A DNA stretch of 64,000 nucleotides from Cryptomeria japonica (lineage: Eukaryota > Streptophyta > Pinopsida > Cupressales > Cupressaceae). Below the pieces are notes generated by a model. It was not told the DNA's origin, did no database searches, and saw only the letters and a program-made list of their open reading frames with translations. A program made the position numbers and the translations under genes. The DNA is taken from assembly GCF_030272615.1 (NCBI RefSeq), contig NC_081412.1, forward strand, positions 139,700,747 through 139,764,746, read 5' to 3'. This document shows, one piece after another, positions 11,189 to 22,545 of this stretch. Numbering within the stretch: position 1 is the first letter of the stretch; each line of letters starts with the position of its first letter.

Positions 11189-11234
11189 CTTTGAAACAAC
11201 GCGACAAGTCGCATTGTCTCAAAGAGGGGCAAAA
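11189..11234 (+). other. Polypurine tract of A preceded by an imperfect hairpin
   Basis: AGAGGGGCAAAA (11223-11234) abuts the LTR start TGTAGA, as expected for the plus-strand primer. CTTTGA at 11189 pairs with TCAAAG at 11219-11224, and the flanking ACAACGC and GCATTGT pair with one mismatch, making a hairpin that runs into the purine tract. Element B has the same arrangement. Confidence 0.8.
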
Positions 11235-11259
11235 TGTAGACACCTAAAATTGTCATGTC

Positions 11260-11500
11260 TAATTAAATAAATGTTTTATTTATTTAATTATCTAAGCCTA
11301 ATTCTTCTATTAATTAAATAAATCCTTATTTATTTAATTAATTCATTTATCCTCTTCTAGCCTTATTTCTCATTGAAATAAATACATTTATTTATTTAAA
11401 TTATCCTTTTCCTAAATTAAATAAATATTTTTATTTATTTAATTATCCTACTTCTTCTATTAATTAAATAAATCTTTATTTATTTAATTAATTCATTAAC
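11260..11500. repeat. Five AATTAAATAAA/TTTATTTAATT inverted repeats in U3
   Basis: Perfect stems of 13 bp (11260-11272 with 11278-11290, loop 5) and 15 bp (11309-11323 with 11328-11342, loop 4) are followed by three similar ones, the last a near copy of the second. All lie upstream of the TATA box. Element B's LTR also has AT-rich palindromes in U3 (for example a 14-bp stem near 26360-26400). Confidence 0.85.
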
Positions 11501-11652
11501 CTTTTTTACCCATGACACATGTCATTCATCTCTTAATTCATACACTACCTACCCCTTTCATTATTTTATTATTTCTTTTACCTACCCTCTAATCATAGCC
11601 AACCCCCTTTTACACCTCTCAATCTTATCCCTCCATTTCATATTGTGTCTTC

Positions 11653-11659
11653 TATATAA
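11653..11659 (+). promoter_or_regulatory. TATA box of the element A LTR
   Basis: TATATAA followed by AGGAGATGC, about 420 bases into the LTR, a normal position for an LTR promoter. Confidence 0.6.
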
Positions 11660-12766
11660 GGAGATGCTTCCTTCATTATCAAACCCTAATCACTCAGGTT
11701 AATCATTCACTGGACTACACTACGATCCTACTTGCAACTACATTCCGTTCTTTGTTGAGCTCTTGTGCACATAAAATCTGAGAGCAAATATATCAAGCAA
11801 GATCAATGGAGATAGGAAGAATGGAGATTCAAACCCTATTGGACATGTGATGGTATAATCTTTGTGATTTCATTTGATTTGCATTGTCTTAGGTAATCTT
11901 CATATGTTATGGTGGATCTTTGTTGATTGTTAGGCTAGGGTTTTGTGGTTGAATTCATTTAGCCTTTAAATATCGTTATTATTGTTATCCATTTTCACCA
12001 TATACATATATAAATAAATGCATATATATATACATATGTGTATGTATATATTCTACAATTATATACATGTTGGTAAACAGATTTGTCACTGTGAATTATC
12101 CTTCAAAATTGACCCTCTTTGCCCAAAGAGCAATGACAATCGTTCCAATAGTTGGAGAGATTGCAATTAAACTACAATCTTCCTCTGCGTTTGAGAGGGG
12201 CAACTCCCTTGTATGATGGGGTTTTTTAGGAGTTTTGTGTACTTTTTACCTAAAAGTACAAAAAGGAGACAAAACTAAACTAAAGAAAAGAGAATAACGG
12301 AAACCCCAATGGCAAACATACGAACACCAAATAGGATTTCATAAATGATGATTGATACAAATGGGATTTAATCACAAAACAAGATTTAACTCGCAAATAC
12401 CTCAACATACGAAGAGATGGGTAACTCTAGCACATCCAAACCAAGAATCCAAAGCTTGATTGTGTTTCATTACATCAATTGCATTAATTATAATCATTCC
12501 AATAGATGACAAATGATTTACACGTAGACAAAAGATATCACTAATTTGACATATGAAAGATTAGTAATAATAACTCAAGAAGCACATCTATCACATCTAG
12601 CACATACGAGATAAATGTATCCTCTATTATCTTCATGAAATTATACAATCTCAAGAACTCTTCTATACAAAGTGCAAACACAAAATTCATCAAACTACTT
12701 CTCTAAGAATTTCTCCATAGTCTCCGCTCTGTAAGAGAATCCCCTTTTACCAATGAATTGGCCTTG

Positions 12767-12774
12767 TATTTATA
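12767..12774 (-). promoter_or_regulatory. TATA box of a possible decayed minus-strand LTR
   Basis: On minus the sequence reads CCTATAAATACAAGG. It adjoins a repeat block at 12780-13000 that could be U3. No LTR partner was found. Confidence 0.35.
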
Positions 12775-12779
12775 GGCAT

Positions 12780-13000
12780 CCTGCAATAACTACCTTGATA
12801 ACCAACTCATAACAACTTTTGGTAACCACTTTGTGTAACTACTTAGAATAACTTCCCAAATAGCCACTCAGGAAAACCACCTAGTGCAATTACTTAGGAT
12901 AACTACCTAGGAGAATCACTTAAAATAACTACCTAACTTAATCACTTGGGATAACTACCTAAGACAATGCTTATAATAACTACCTTTTAGAAGATAAGTT
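12780..13000. repeat. Degenerate TAACTACCTAGG minisatellite
   Basis: About ten diverged copies of a 17-24 base unit based on AATAACTACCTA or AACCACCTAGG. It lies just upstream, on minus, of the TATA box at 12767. Confidence 0.7.
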
Positions 13001-15449
13001 AGGATTTACCTAACTTTTATAAAAGAAAAGCCCAAATTCTAACCTTAATTACATGAGTGACATAAGTCACTTTTTCAAAGGGCAATTTGAAACCCATCAC
13101 ATTGAAGAAATAATTTGATGTCAGTTTTGTCGATATGGCTTCCATATCTTCTTCTAATCTGCAAGTAACTTGCTCATCAATAATTTGATCTTCAAATACA
13201 AGTGTTTTGATTCTATCTATGAATCACTATTTCCACCATGAACAACTAGCCTTCATGAGTAGTGTAGCCTTAGGATGATTAATTATTTTCTTGAATTTCC
13301 TTGTACTTATTGACACGAAGTCAATATCATTAAGGTTTTCTCCTTATGCTTCAATAAGAACAACCATATCTAGAAACTATATCAAGCAGTTTTCTTATTT
13401 GTTTGTTCAATTTGTATGCTTCCTTATGACCACCATTTTACTTTCTTTTCCACAATTAGCTTGTTTCAAATGATTTAGTTACTTTTCAATTTGAATTTGT
13501 CTTGCTATAAGTCAATGGAGGTATGAAGTTGAACATTGATAAGCTCCTTTCTTATAAGGTCTTGTTCACTTGTCATTTCACAAAAATACCCCACATTTAG
13601 AATTCTGCTTCTATGATTATTGTTCCTTCTAAAAGAGTAGCAACTTGACCTCTGTCAAGAGTATTCTTTATTCACCATGTTCTACATGCATGTCAATATT
13701 TCCACCTCATGCATACATGTCTATTTGAATAACTCACAACTACAACATGGATGAATATCTTATATCTGTGCATGCTTTGAATGGATATCCGAGTGTTGTT
13801 GCAAAGCTCTCATTTTAGAGCAAGAAAGGGAATATTTTGGTAGAAATTTGTGAAGTTTAGCGCTACACTCGCCAATGATATTTTCTTGGAAGTTTCTAAA
13901 TATTTTCCAACAAATCTAGTTTTTCCATCAACTTGTAATCACACACTCTATCCGATGATATTTAATTGAAACAATCTTTCAAACCATTCAAGTGTATTCT
14001 GCACTTTCTTAATTAGTTCATTTTATGAGACCACAACCCATTGGTTCTCGTTGTCCAACTATTAATGTGCTTTATAATGTGTGCCCCCACATTTGGCATA
14101 TATGTTGCAGTTATATCATTCCATGAGAAGACATCTCTAAGATATTCTATCAAATGCTATTCATGCCCGTAGATGTGCTTTGGTTGACGTTCATATGTAG
14201 TTTCAGAACTCCCAGTTCATCCATTCATTGTGGATGTCATGGCTTGCACTTATAGCATGTCATGAGACCACATTTCTTTGAGGCATTTTGAACACCAGTT
14301 CATGTGTTCTTTGTACGAGATCTCACATTGAATGCTAGTTGGATATAGTATTTTCAAGCTATGATATCTGATAAAAATTACATTGTTGCTTGTCCCAACT
14401 GCCTCATTTTGCATCGTTAGTGAGAATACTAACAAAACTTGTTGAACTTTTATTCTTTGCGAATGTGAATTGCATTTGCTAGAAAGTTTCTAATGCCCTT
14501 TCAACAAATTTATTTCATGCAAGCACCTTCGCCTTGTTTCATGCTTCCATATTTTGCATCTACTTGAAAATCTACAAAGCCTTTTCAACAAATCAATTGT
14601 GTGCAGATCTTGCGATTCGATCTTGATAACATAGGTCGTCAATACAGTAACTTCCTAGTAGTTATAATAACTACCTTGCTCATTTGAACTTTCGGCAACT
14701 TGAACCATTTACACAACTTGATGAAATGCCCAACCAAGGAAGATGTTAGCAAAGGCCATTGAATCGGCTTTTCACTCGTCAATTGCATTTGCTTGATAGT
14801 TTTTAATGTCGGCTTAAGAAAGTCTATTTTGCCAAAATTTATAACTAATTTTATGTTAGTTATAAAAACTTTCTTTCTTTCCTCTTTGATGTTATCGGCA
14901 TCTTTCGAAACTAAAACAACTTCTCGATGATGTTAATGAATTGAACTTTCCGCAACTTTTGAAACTTGAGAAAGTCTCCCGACGTATAAGTTATAATAAC
15001 TAACCGCTTGATGAATGAGAATGCATCTGCATTTTGTTGTACTTTGCAAAGTTGGTGAACTTGTCGATACCACTTCATTTATCCTTTGCATCTTTATCAT
15101 GTCAGTGTTTTTCTAAAGTGCCACAACTTGGTGATAAGAGACATTTGAACTATTTCAGTGACTTGGCCAAATGCGACAACTCGTCGATGAGAAAGAACAA
15201 GCTAAATTGCGAGGTAATTATGGATGATGGAGTGACTGGGCTTCTCAATCTAATCTTTATCTCATCGACAACTTTTGAAAGTGCCACAAGTTGCCAAAAT
15301 TTGAATGGATAATGAACCAAAGTGCATCTTCACTTCATCAATGATTTATGAAAACGCCACAACTTGTCAATAAAGTCCTTATTGCCAAAAACTTTATTAG
15401 ACTCCCATGTTGCCGATTCTTTCCTTTTTATCTTGGCATATGATGTTTT

Positions 15450-15974
<525 letters not shown>

Positions 15975-16060
15975 TATTTCACCTTTGTGAATGATCATCC
16001 ACAATGATTTTAAGTATCAACTAATCATAAAGCATAATCTAGAAACATAGTAGCATTGTT

Positions 16061-16316
16061 TTATGAACTTTCAAATTCAAGCAAAACATGAGGAAATTTT
16101 TGCTTCATTTCAACATAATCCTCCCAAGTAGCAAAATCTTCTTCATATTGATCCCATTGGACCTTGCATTGTAGAACCTCTCTGTCATGCAAGTGGAGCT
16201 TGTGTGTTTTAAGTACTTTGAGAGGCTCAATTATTACCACTCTTGGATCATGTACCTACAAGGCATTCAAATCAATTACATGGTTATCTCCTGGTATGTA
16301 CCTCTTAAGGTATGAT
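16061..16316 (-). pseudogene. Element D integrase tail and chromodomain
   Basis: On minus the frame ends at a TAA (16061-16063). It reads SYLKRYIPGDNHVIDLNAL, then PRVVIIEPLKVLK, then VLQCKVQWDQYEEDFATWED and KQKFPHVL. The V-x-W...ATWE-x(8)-F-P pattern is the chromodomain found at the end of chromovirus integrases, which in the family binds histone marks and steers insertion into heterochromatin. It is cut at 16316 by copia element C; the upstream part (PPTLAKMHNAFHVL) resumes at 24065. Confidence 0.85.
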
Positions 16317-16577
16317 TGCTAAGTTTTGATACTAAATGTAAAGAACTGATGCCAATAGCTAACAAGATGAGAGGGGGGGGGGTGAATCATACAAACTTAA
16401 TCTTCCATAAAATCAACAGATTCAACCTCGGTAACTTATACTTCAACAATATAACGAAAAACTGCTAAACATGCAAACTCATAAACACATAATCATCATG
16501 ACACATATAACGCTAGATTTAACGTGGAAACCCAAATAGGGAAAAACCACTATGGGATTTCGGACCCACTAAGAAAT

Positions 16578-16790
16578 ATACTCTTCTAGAGTATGCTCGG
16601 TTAAAAGCAAATCCTGTTAAAGATTACAAACACATTGCTAGATGTGACCCAGTTAAGGGATTTCCCTCAAATCTGTTAGGATCTTCACTTTGTTAGAAGT
16701 GACCTTGTCAAAGGATTTCAAACACTCATTTAGAATGTCACCTTGCTAGAGGGTTTACAAGTAAGACTGTTAAGTCCACTCGGTTAAGAG
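16578..16790. repeat. Micro-hairpin array with GTTAA-type loops (copia C, left LTR)
   Basis: Twelve short inverted repeats follow one another with different stems but similar loops. Examples: ATACTC/GAGTAT (16578-16594), TGCT/AGCA with loop CGGTTAAA, AATC/GATT with loop CTGTTAAA, CACAT/ATGTG with loop TGCTAG (16631-16646), TCACTT/AAGTGA with loop TGTTAG (16685-16702), CCT/AGG with loops TGTCAA and TGCTAG, GACT/AGTC with loop GTTA (16765-16776), CTC/GAG with loop GGTTAA. It lies roughly 500 bases downstream of the LTR promoter on minus, so in the transcribed R-U5 part. Confidence 0.65.
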
Positions 16791-17279
16791 ATTTTTTGTC
16801 ACTTACAAAATAACAATAATAAAATATATCTGCAACTTCACATCTAAAATGCTAAAGCAGATTCTTATTTGCTCTAAACAATCTTGTCATAGGACTTATC
16901 TTGTCCCTCTGCTAGGCTCCCTACTCTGTTATTCAAACAGATCTTCAAGCTTTTGTGCTTGGTAATCACTATGTAGCATCCTTGTGCTTACACTTGCCCA
17001 CATACATTGTTCATCAATAATTTCTTATTTATAAACAATTTGCTAGCCGTTGAATCTCTTTGATCACAATTCCCAAGATCAATCTTAGCCATCAGATCTT
17101 CAATCTTGACTAGGTTCAATGTATCCTTCGATCTGAAAATGTTTTACCTTGCCTAGGGACTTGCATTCCTTTCTTGGAACTTGCACAAGGTTATTGCGGT
17201 TCAATCTGCACTGTAGATCTTCCTGCCGATCTTCCATTGCCATAGATCCTTAACAAACTTCATGCATGACATACCAATC

Positions 17280-17289
17280 ATTTATATAA
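17280..17289 (-). promoter_or_regulatory. TATA box of copia C LTR (second copy at 23507-23515)
   Basis: On minus both LTRs read GTTATATAAATG in the middle of the LTR. Confidence 0.55.
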
Positions 17290-17838
17290 CTCCATCTCAT
17301 CATTGTCTTTCATTAAATAATGCTTTTATCCATCCAATGCGATCTGTCATAACTCGGTTGCAACTCGGTAAATACTAAACTTTACTCGGTAGACATTCCG
17401 CCTTCATCAACCGATATCGATAACCTTAGGGTTTACCGACTAGGTTCCTTAGGGTTTACCGATTAGGTTCTTTGCTCGGTGACATAGTATAGTATTAACC
17501 TTACAATCAACAACATATGTAGGATATCAAAATAATCTAAACATCATGATCTCATCATTGTCTAATTCGGTAATAGTTGCCCATTGAATAACTTATTTCT
17601 CCCCTTATTCATCACATTCTTTCCGTGTCTTTTACCGACACCTTAATTCTCATCAAATCAATCTTCTCAAGATATGGCAACATCATACTGAATCAGAAAA
17701 TCAATTTCTTGACATCAATGACAAAATAATGTTATAAAGATAGTTATCATCCCTTTTTTAGTTATATCAATAATCTTCAACAACCTTCTCAATATCCTTA
17801 ATGAATATCAACAATCTCCTTCTATTGAAATGCCAACA

Positions 17839-17850
17839 ATCTCCCCCTTT
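17839..17850 (-). other. Polypurine tract of copia C
   Basis: On minus TCAAAGGGGGAGAT runs straight into the 3' LTR. Two further purine tracts of the same kind, AAAGGGGGAGAAG at about 18080-18093 and CAGGGGGAGAAG at about 18018-18030, lie upstream in the 3' untranslated part. Confidence 0.8.
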
Positions 17851-18293
17851 GACATTGATGGCAAAACCAACTTTTAAATGGTAATACCAACAAGATATTC
17901 AAATTGATTCGGATTTAGATTGTTGTTAGACTTCTCCTGTTATCCTTGAGCTGTTAAAAATCTTTTGAAATCTGCTCTCTTTTTCATTAGCTTCTTGAGT
18001 TGTTGACTTGTATTAAGTCTTCTCCCCCTGTCATTAGTCTTCAGTTATCTTCTTCATTTAGGATTTTACCATTTAGTCTTCTCCCCCTTTGACAACAATG
18101 CCAAAAAGTAAAAGAACTAAATCATGATTTCTTCCTTTGTGAAGTGATTTGCCTTGTTGTGTATCATCTCAGTCTCGGTCCGAGCAAATTGTCTCTTTCA
18201 CTATTTCCTACACCTTCTAAAGTGTGTAAATCAGCATCAATCCACACATAATATTCTATAGATTCATCGAATTGATGCTTTCACCGAACTCTG

Positions 18294-21200
18294 TCAGTGA
18301 GTAGAAGATAGGGGTAGGACCCCTAACTTGCTTATGAGATACTCAAAAGTGTCCCTTGGCAGTGGCTTTGTGAAGATGTCTTCTAATTGCTCCTTTGAAC
18401 TAATATATTCCAGCACAACTTTCTTCTCTTGAACTTCTTCTCTGAGATAATGATACTTTATAGATATATGCTATGTCTTAGAGTGCATTACCGGATTCTT
18501 TGAAATGTTAATGGCATTAGTGTTATCACAGAATATGGTTACTGGCTTGGTAACCTTCTCATTTATACCTTCCAATAGTTGTTTGATCCATGCTATATTG
18601 GTACAATTCAATGCTGCAACAACATATTCAGCTTCTGCTATTGACTATGAGATACATCCTTGTTTCTTGCTAAGCCAACTTACTAGTCTTTCTCCTAAAA
18701 AGAAAGTTCCACCACTTGTGCTTTTCCTATCATCTATGTTTCTTGCCCAATCAGCATCAGTATAAACTTTTAAATCAAAATCATTTCTCTTTTCATATAC
18801 TAAGCCATAATCTTCAGTGCCTCTCAAGTATCTGAAAATTCTCTTGATTGCTATCATATGGGTTTCCTTGGGATCTGCAGAGAATCTTGCAACAATACCT
18901 ACTACATGTGCTATATCTGGTCTGTTATGCACAACATATTGCAACTTCCCAATCATAGATCGGTAAAGTGTCTCATTAATAGATGTAGATTCATCATTCT
19001 TTGATAGTTTACAGTTAGTAGTCATAGGAGTACTTACTGGTTTAGAATCCTCCATTCCAAATTTCTTCAAGATTTCCTTTATGTACTTGGATTGAGTAAT
19101 GAAAATCTCATCTTTCATTTGCAGTATCTGTAGACCTATAAAATACTTTATCTCACCGATTAATGACATCTCAAATTATTTGCACATTTCATTTCCAAAG
19201 TTCTTGCATAAGGAGTCATTACCACAAAAAATAATATTATCAACAAATATGGTTGAGATCAGTATACCACTGTCCTCATCATTCTTCATGTACATGTTGT
19301 TGTTTTCACTTGTCCTTATAAAACCAATCTTGATTAAGTAAGAGTGCAGTCTCTTATACCATGCTCTAGGTGCTTGTTTCAGACCATATAAAGCTTTGTT
19401 TAGTTTACATACCTAATCTTTACTTTTGTCTTCAACAAATCCTTCAGGTTGTTCTATATAAACTTCTTATTCTAGTATACCATTCAAAAATGCAGATTTA
19501 ACATCCATTTGATATACCTTGAAATTTTTGAAAGCAACATATGCCAACAATGTTCTTACTCCCTCAAGTCTAGCCACAAGTGCAAAAGTCTCACCATAAT
19601 CTATTCCTTCTTCTTGAGCATAACCTTTCCAAACTAGTCTTGCTTTGTTGCGAATGACCTCACCTTTTTCATTTAGCTTGTTTCTGAAAATCCACTTTGT
19701 AACGATTACATTTTTGTCCTTCGGTCTTGGGATCAGTGTCCATGTGTCATTCTTCTTGATTTGATCAATCTCTTCTATCATAGCATTTACCCAATCTTCA
19801 TTGTTAAATGCCTCTTTTACTATTCTCGGTTCAAATTCAAATATCAAACATGTGTTATGTCTCAGTTTGTTCCTTGTCATCACTGGATCATCCTTATTTC
19901 CTATAATCTGACTTGATGCATGATGTCTTCTGACATATTTGGCCAATATAGGCTCGGTAGGTTCTGTATGATCTTCTTCATCACTCGGTAACTGGACATT
20001 ATCTTCATTTTCTTCAGCAACTTTCTCGGTAGGACTTCTCGGTTGAACATAAACGAATTCTTCATAATCTTCTGGTTCTTTGGAATTTCCTTCATCATTT
20101 CTTTCTACAAATTCATCAATTTTCACATTTGCACTTTCCACTATTTTGTTAGATGATTTGATCAGACATTTAAATGCTTTACTTCTAGAAGAATAACAAA
20201 GAAATGTTCCTTCTTCACTTTTTTGATCAAACTTTCCATTTCTATCATCTTTGTGAACATAGCATCTACTTCCAAATATTTTAAAATAACTTACATTAGG
20301 TTTCTTGTCATACCAGATGTCATATGGTGTCTTCATAGTTCCTTTCTTCAGTTGAACTCGGTTCAGGGTGTAAACTGCAGTGTTGTTTCCTTCTCTCCAA
20401 AATGTTTGAGGTACCCTCTTTTCTATCATCAGGGTTCTTGCATAGTCTACAATTGATTTGTTTCTTATCTCGGCTATCCCATTTTGCTGAGGTGTTCTCG
20501 GTGTAGATACTTGCCTTTTTATACCATGATCATTGCAGAATAAGTTAAATTCATCAAAAGTGAACTCTCCTCCTCTATCAGATCTAAGACATTTTAGTTG
20601 TCTTCCTGTTTCATTTTCAACTCTTGCCTTGTACCATTTAAATATTTGAAAAGCTTCTGATTTTTCTTTTAAAAACACAACTGACATCATCCTTAAGTAA
20701 TCATCCATAAACAATATGAAATACTTATCACCATAATAACTTTGAACTTTCATGGGACCACAAAGATCAGTATGTACTAGATCTAAAATTCCTTTAGAAG
20801 TGTAGGACTTACTTGTAAAGATTGATCTTGTCATCTTACCCATCTGGCATCCTCGGTATATAGCATTCTCAGGTTTTTCAAGACTTGGTAGACCTCTTAC
20901 CAAGTGCTTCTTTCTTATTTTGATCAGGTTATCAAAATTTACATGACAAAACCTTTTATGCCATAACCAGGTATCATCTATTTTAGCATAAAGACACTTG
21001 TTCCAAGTTGAGTCAAGATGAAATGTATTACCTTTTGTTTGTATCCCGATAGCAGCTAACTTTCCATGCTTGTCATGAACTTTGACAATTCCTTTCTAAA
21101 ATTCTATTCGGTGTCCTATATTGTTTAGCTGTGCTACACTCAACAAATTGTATTTCAATCCTTCAACCCAGTATACATCATCACATTTAACATTGTCAAG

Positions 21201-22481
21201 AAGTGTTATAGATCCTTTACCTTTCACCGGACATGGTGCATCATTACCAAATCTTACATAGCCTCCATCATAGTCTTCTAATTTAACAAACTTGTGTTTA
21301 TCACCTGTCATGTGATGTGAGCATCCATTGCCTATGATCCAAGAATCATTATTATTTATGTGAGATATTAGGGCTTTTTCTTCATACCTTTCTTCATCTG
21401 ATTCATCTTTAATAGCCACATAAACAACTTCCTCAGTATCAGTTTCATCAGATTTATCATCGTTGGGTTCCTCATCAGCTACTAGGCATGTCTTTCTGTC
21501 TCTCCTTCTAAAATCTCAGTGTCCTCTATATTGGTTGTCTTTCTGCTTGTTATCTCGGTATTCTCTCTTTTCACTAGATTCTTTGTCAGGGCAGTTAGAA
21601 GCCATATGTCCTATTTTATCACAATTGAAGCATTTTAAAGGTAGCTTTCCTTTATACTTACCTTTTCCTCTCAGTAACCTTCTGGCTAACAATGCTTTAA
21701 ACTCTTCTTGCTTCTTGATTTCCTCATACAGTTTGTGCACTTCTTCCATGTTCTTACGAAATGTTTCACTTGCTCCACTATGATTCCCTTCAGAGTACTT
21801 ACTCATTCTATCATTGTAATCATCAGATTCACCAATATGAAAAGAACTGAATGCAAATTCTACTTTATTTACCGAAGACCCACTGTTATCAAAATTACTT
21901 AACTCAAATGCATGTAGCTTACGAATAGTAGCATCCAAAGAAACTGGCATGTTAGGTACAGACCTCAATTCATTGATTGCAGAGACTAGAATGGCATAAG
22001 CAGGTAGAAGGGTTCTCAACAACTTACTTGTTACATCCTTTTCTTCAATAGTTCCTCCTGCTCCTTTAATTTGATTGACAGTCTCCTTTAACCTTGTACT
22101 GTATTGGGTTATGTTCTCGCCTTCATTCATTCTCATGGATTCAAGTTGTCCTCTTAAACTATCTACTTTTGCTCTTTGAACATGTTCATCACCGCCATAT
22201 ACATATATGAGCTTGGTCCACATTACTTTTGCATCATTACAACCTTCTAGATCATTAAACTCTGAGTCGGTCAATGCTGATGTTATTTCAATCATAGCTT
22301 GAATATGTTCTTGCTTTGCCTTTATCTCTTCCAAGGTCATCAGGTTGGTGCTTGGTGGTATGTAATCATTCTCCAAATAATATGTTGCATATTCTCCAAT
22401 TCCTGATAAATGCAGCTTCATCCTTTTCTGCCATGTGGAGAAACTTGACTTGTTCAGCTTTGGTGCATCTCTTTTATACAT
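18294..22481 (-). pseudogene. Copia C gag-pol polyprotein, one frame with stops and dead active sites
   Basis: A single frame runs from the ATG at 22481 to the stop at 18294. Gag (22481-21516) has a UBN2-type domain and a zinc knuckle CFNCDKIGHMASNCPD. Protease (21419-21096) reads WIIGNGCSHHMTG where the family has D-S-G, so the catalytic Asp is gone. The integrase zinc site has lost a Cys ([11 protein letters not shown]); its core keeps HTDLCGP and SDRGGEF. Reverse transcriptase ([23 protein letters not shown]) has FVDN in place of YVDD. RNase H ends near 18300 (EDIFTKPLPRDTFEYL). Stops include a TGA after gag and a TAG after protease, both one C-to-T step from Arg or Gln. Replicase activity is not expected. 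Confidence 0.92.
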
Positions 22482-22531
22482 CTTCAGATCTTTGCCTCAA
22501 GTACCTTCAAACTTTTTCTTTCGGAGTCTTA

Positions 22532-22543
22532 GCTCTGATACCA
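22532..22543 (-). other. Primer-binding site of copia C (initiator Met tRNA)
   Basis: On minus TGGTATCAGAGC lies two bases inside the 5' LTR end. This is the usual plant initiator-methionine primer site. Confidence 0.95.
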
Positions 22544-22545
22544 AT

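Larger units (their letters stand above)
1..12006 (+). mobile_element. Element A: non-autonomous Tat-like Ty3/gypsy LTR retrotransposon, 5' LTR cut by window edge
   Basis: Bases 1-30 are identical to 11977-12006, the last 30 bases of the 3' LTR, so the 5' LTR ends at 30 and lies mostly outside the window. In order the element shows a primer-binding-like site, a 2.2-kb leader, gag-protease, an integrase C-terminal tail, a hairpin cluster, an antisense plant-mobile-domain gene, a polypurine tract and a 772-bp 3' LTR. Reverse transcriptase, both RNase H domains and the integrase catalytic core are absent: compared with element B about 3 kb is missing between protease and the integrase tail. It could move only with enzymes supplied in trans. 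The Tat assignment is inferred from similarity to element B, which keeps the second RNase H. The target duplication cannot be checked because the left flank is outside the window. Confidence 0.9.
11235..12006 (+). repeat. 3' LTR of element A, 772 bp
   Basis: Begins TGTAGACACC directly after the polypurine tract and ends CCATATACA, identical to window bases 1-30. U3 holds five AT-rich inverted repeats (11260-11500). A TATA box TATATAA is at 11653-11659, so transcription should start near 11685. Confidence 0.9.
16317..17838 (-). repeat. 3' LTR of copia element C
   Basis: 1522 bp, matching 22546-24064 nearly throughout. A minus-strand TATA box (TTATATAAAT) lies at 17280-17289. The transcribed part below it holds an array of twelve micro-hairpins (16578-16790). 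Confidence 0.9.

Noticed and set aside
16312..16316. 5-bp target duplication for copia C
   Set aside because: Left flank ATGAT and right flank ATACA do not match well enough; decay or a different cut could explain it.
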